Of a stretch of 64,000 nt of DNA, positions 63,925 to 64,000 are shown in pieces; positions within the stretch are counted from its first letter, which is position 1, and each line of letters begins with the position of its first letter. The stretch lies in NCBI RefSeq assembly GCF_900115705.1, contig NZ_FOXL01000005.1, positions 352,454 to 416,453 on the forward strand. The letters are read 5' to 3'. The notes beneath the pieces are model-generated. The model was not told the origin of the DNA. It did not search any database and was given only the letters and a program-made list of their open reading frames with translations. The translations under genes and the position numbers were made by a program. The DNA comes from Frateuria terrea. GTDB taxonomy: Bacteria > Pseudomonadota > Gammaproteobacteria > Xanthomonadales > Rhodanobacteraceae.

Positions 63925-64000
63925 TTAGTGGACGTCCTTCCAGTATTCCTTCTTCAGTGCGTAGGCCAGCAAGGTGAACAGGGCCAGGAACAGGATCACC
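63925..64000 (-). CDS. petC: Cytochrome c1 (petC), C-terminal end
   Basis: The minus-strand frame ends with TAA at 63925-63927 and reads VILFLALFTLLAYALKKEYW followed by KDVH. This is the C-terminal membrane anchor helix and basic tail of cytochrome c1, the haem c subunit of the cytochrome bc1 complex. The gene continues beyond the window. It sits upstream of sspA, as in many gammaproteobacteria. Confidence 0.9.
   Translation of the reverse strand, partial: VILFLALFTLLAYALKKEYWKDVH

Overview
The window is a GC-rich chromosomal segment of a gammaproteobacterium of the Xanthomonadales / Rhodanobacteraceae type (Dyella, Luteibacter, Rhodanobacter or Frateuria-like). This is inferred from the very high GC with strong third-position bias, the petC-sspA-sspB order at the right end, the purE-purK pair, a CGFS glutaredoxin beside iron superoxide dismutase, large TonB-dependent receptors, and many lineage-typical orphan families (DUF1631, DUF2058, DUF3301). 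The genus is not established.

Layout. 1-9,200: tail of a sugar-nucleotide epimerase, a HemJ-type membrane protein, a YajD HNH protein, a tiny DUF3606 protein, an XRE regulator, an AhpD-like protein, a quinone oxidoreductase divergent from its probable LysR regulator, DUF2058, a flavin monooxygenase, an MHS-type transporter and a reductase of the RibD C-terminal type. 9,200-25,700: secreted and envelope proteins (glyoxalase-like protein, two serine beta-lactamase-fold hydrolases, a lipoprotein, carboxylesterase), a metallo-beta-lactamase-fold hydrolase, a YbaK editing protein, an FkbM methyltransferase, an 855-residue hybrid histidine kinase and a GT39-like glycosyltransferase. 25,800-30,600: a PNGase A-like secreted protein divergent from a TonB receptor. 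30,800-41,300: ArsR/SRPBCC pair, a methyltransferase, a periplasmic-sensing GGDEF-EAL protein, AraC regulator, a Tat-exported DUF1501-like protein, an ECF42-like sigma factor with its YCII/DGPF partner, and an MFS transporter divergent from a LysR regulator.

41,200-43,000 is the clearest accessory patch. The 3' end of the LysR gene is duplicated, a short motif recurs four times (one copy is at 39,021), an AT-rich gene with PIN-like features follows, and a 33-bp inverted copy of the 5' end of tRNA-Val borders a dense set of hairpins. This is where an undescribed element is most likely.

43,100-64,000 is mostly core: uvrB, a lone pseudopilin, tRNA-Asn, ppnN, a 1,091-residue Oar-like TonB receptor with a strong terminator, a fused OlsF-type acyltransferase, a MarC-family protein, an SDR protein translationally coupled to grxD, sodB, purEK, a Trm112 protein, DUF1631, nadC, DUF3301, sspB, sspA and the tail of petC. 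No CRISPR array, complete insertion sequence, rRNA or prophage was seen.
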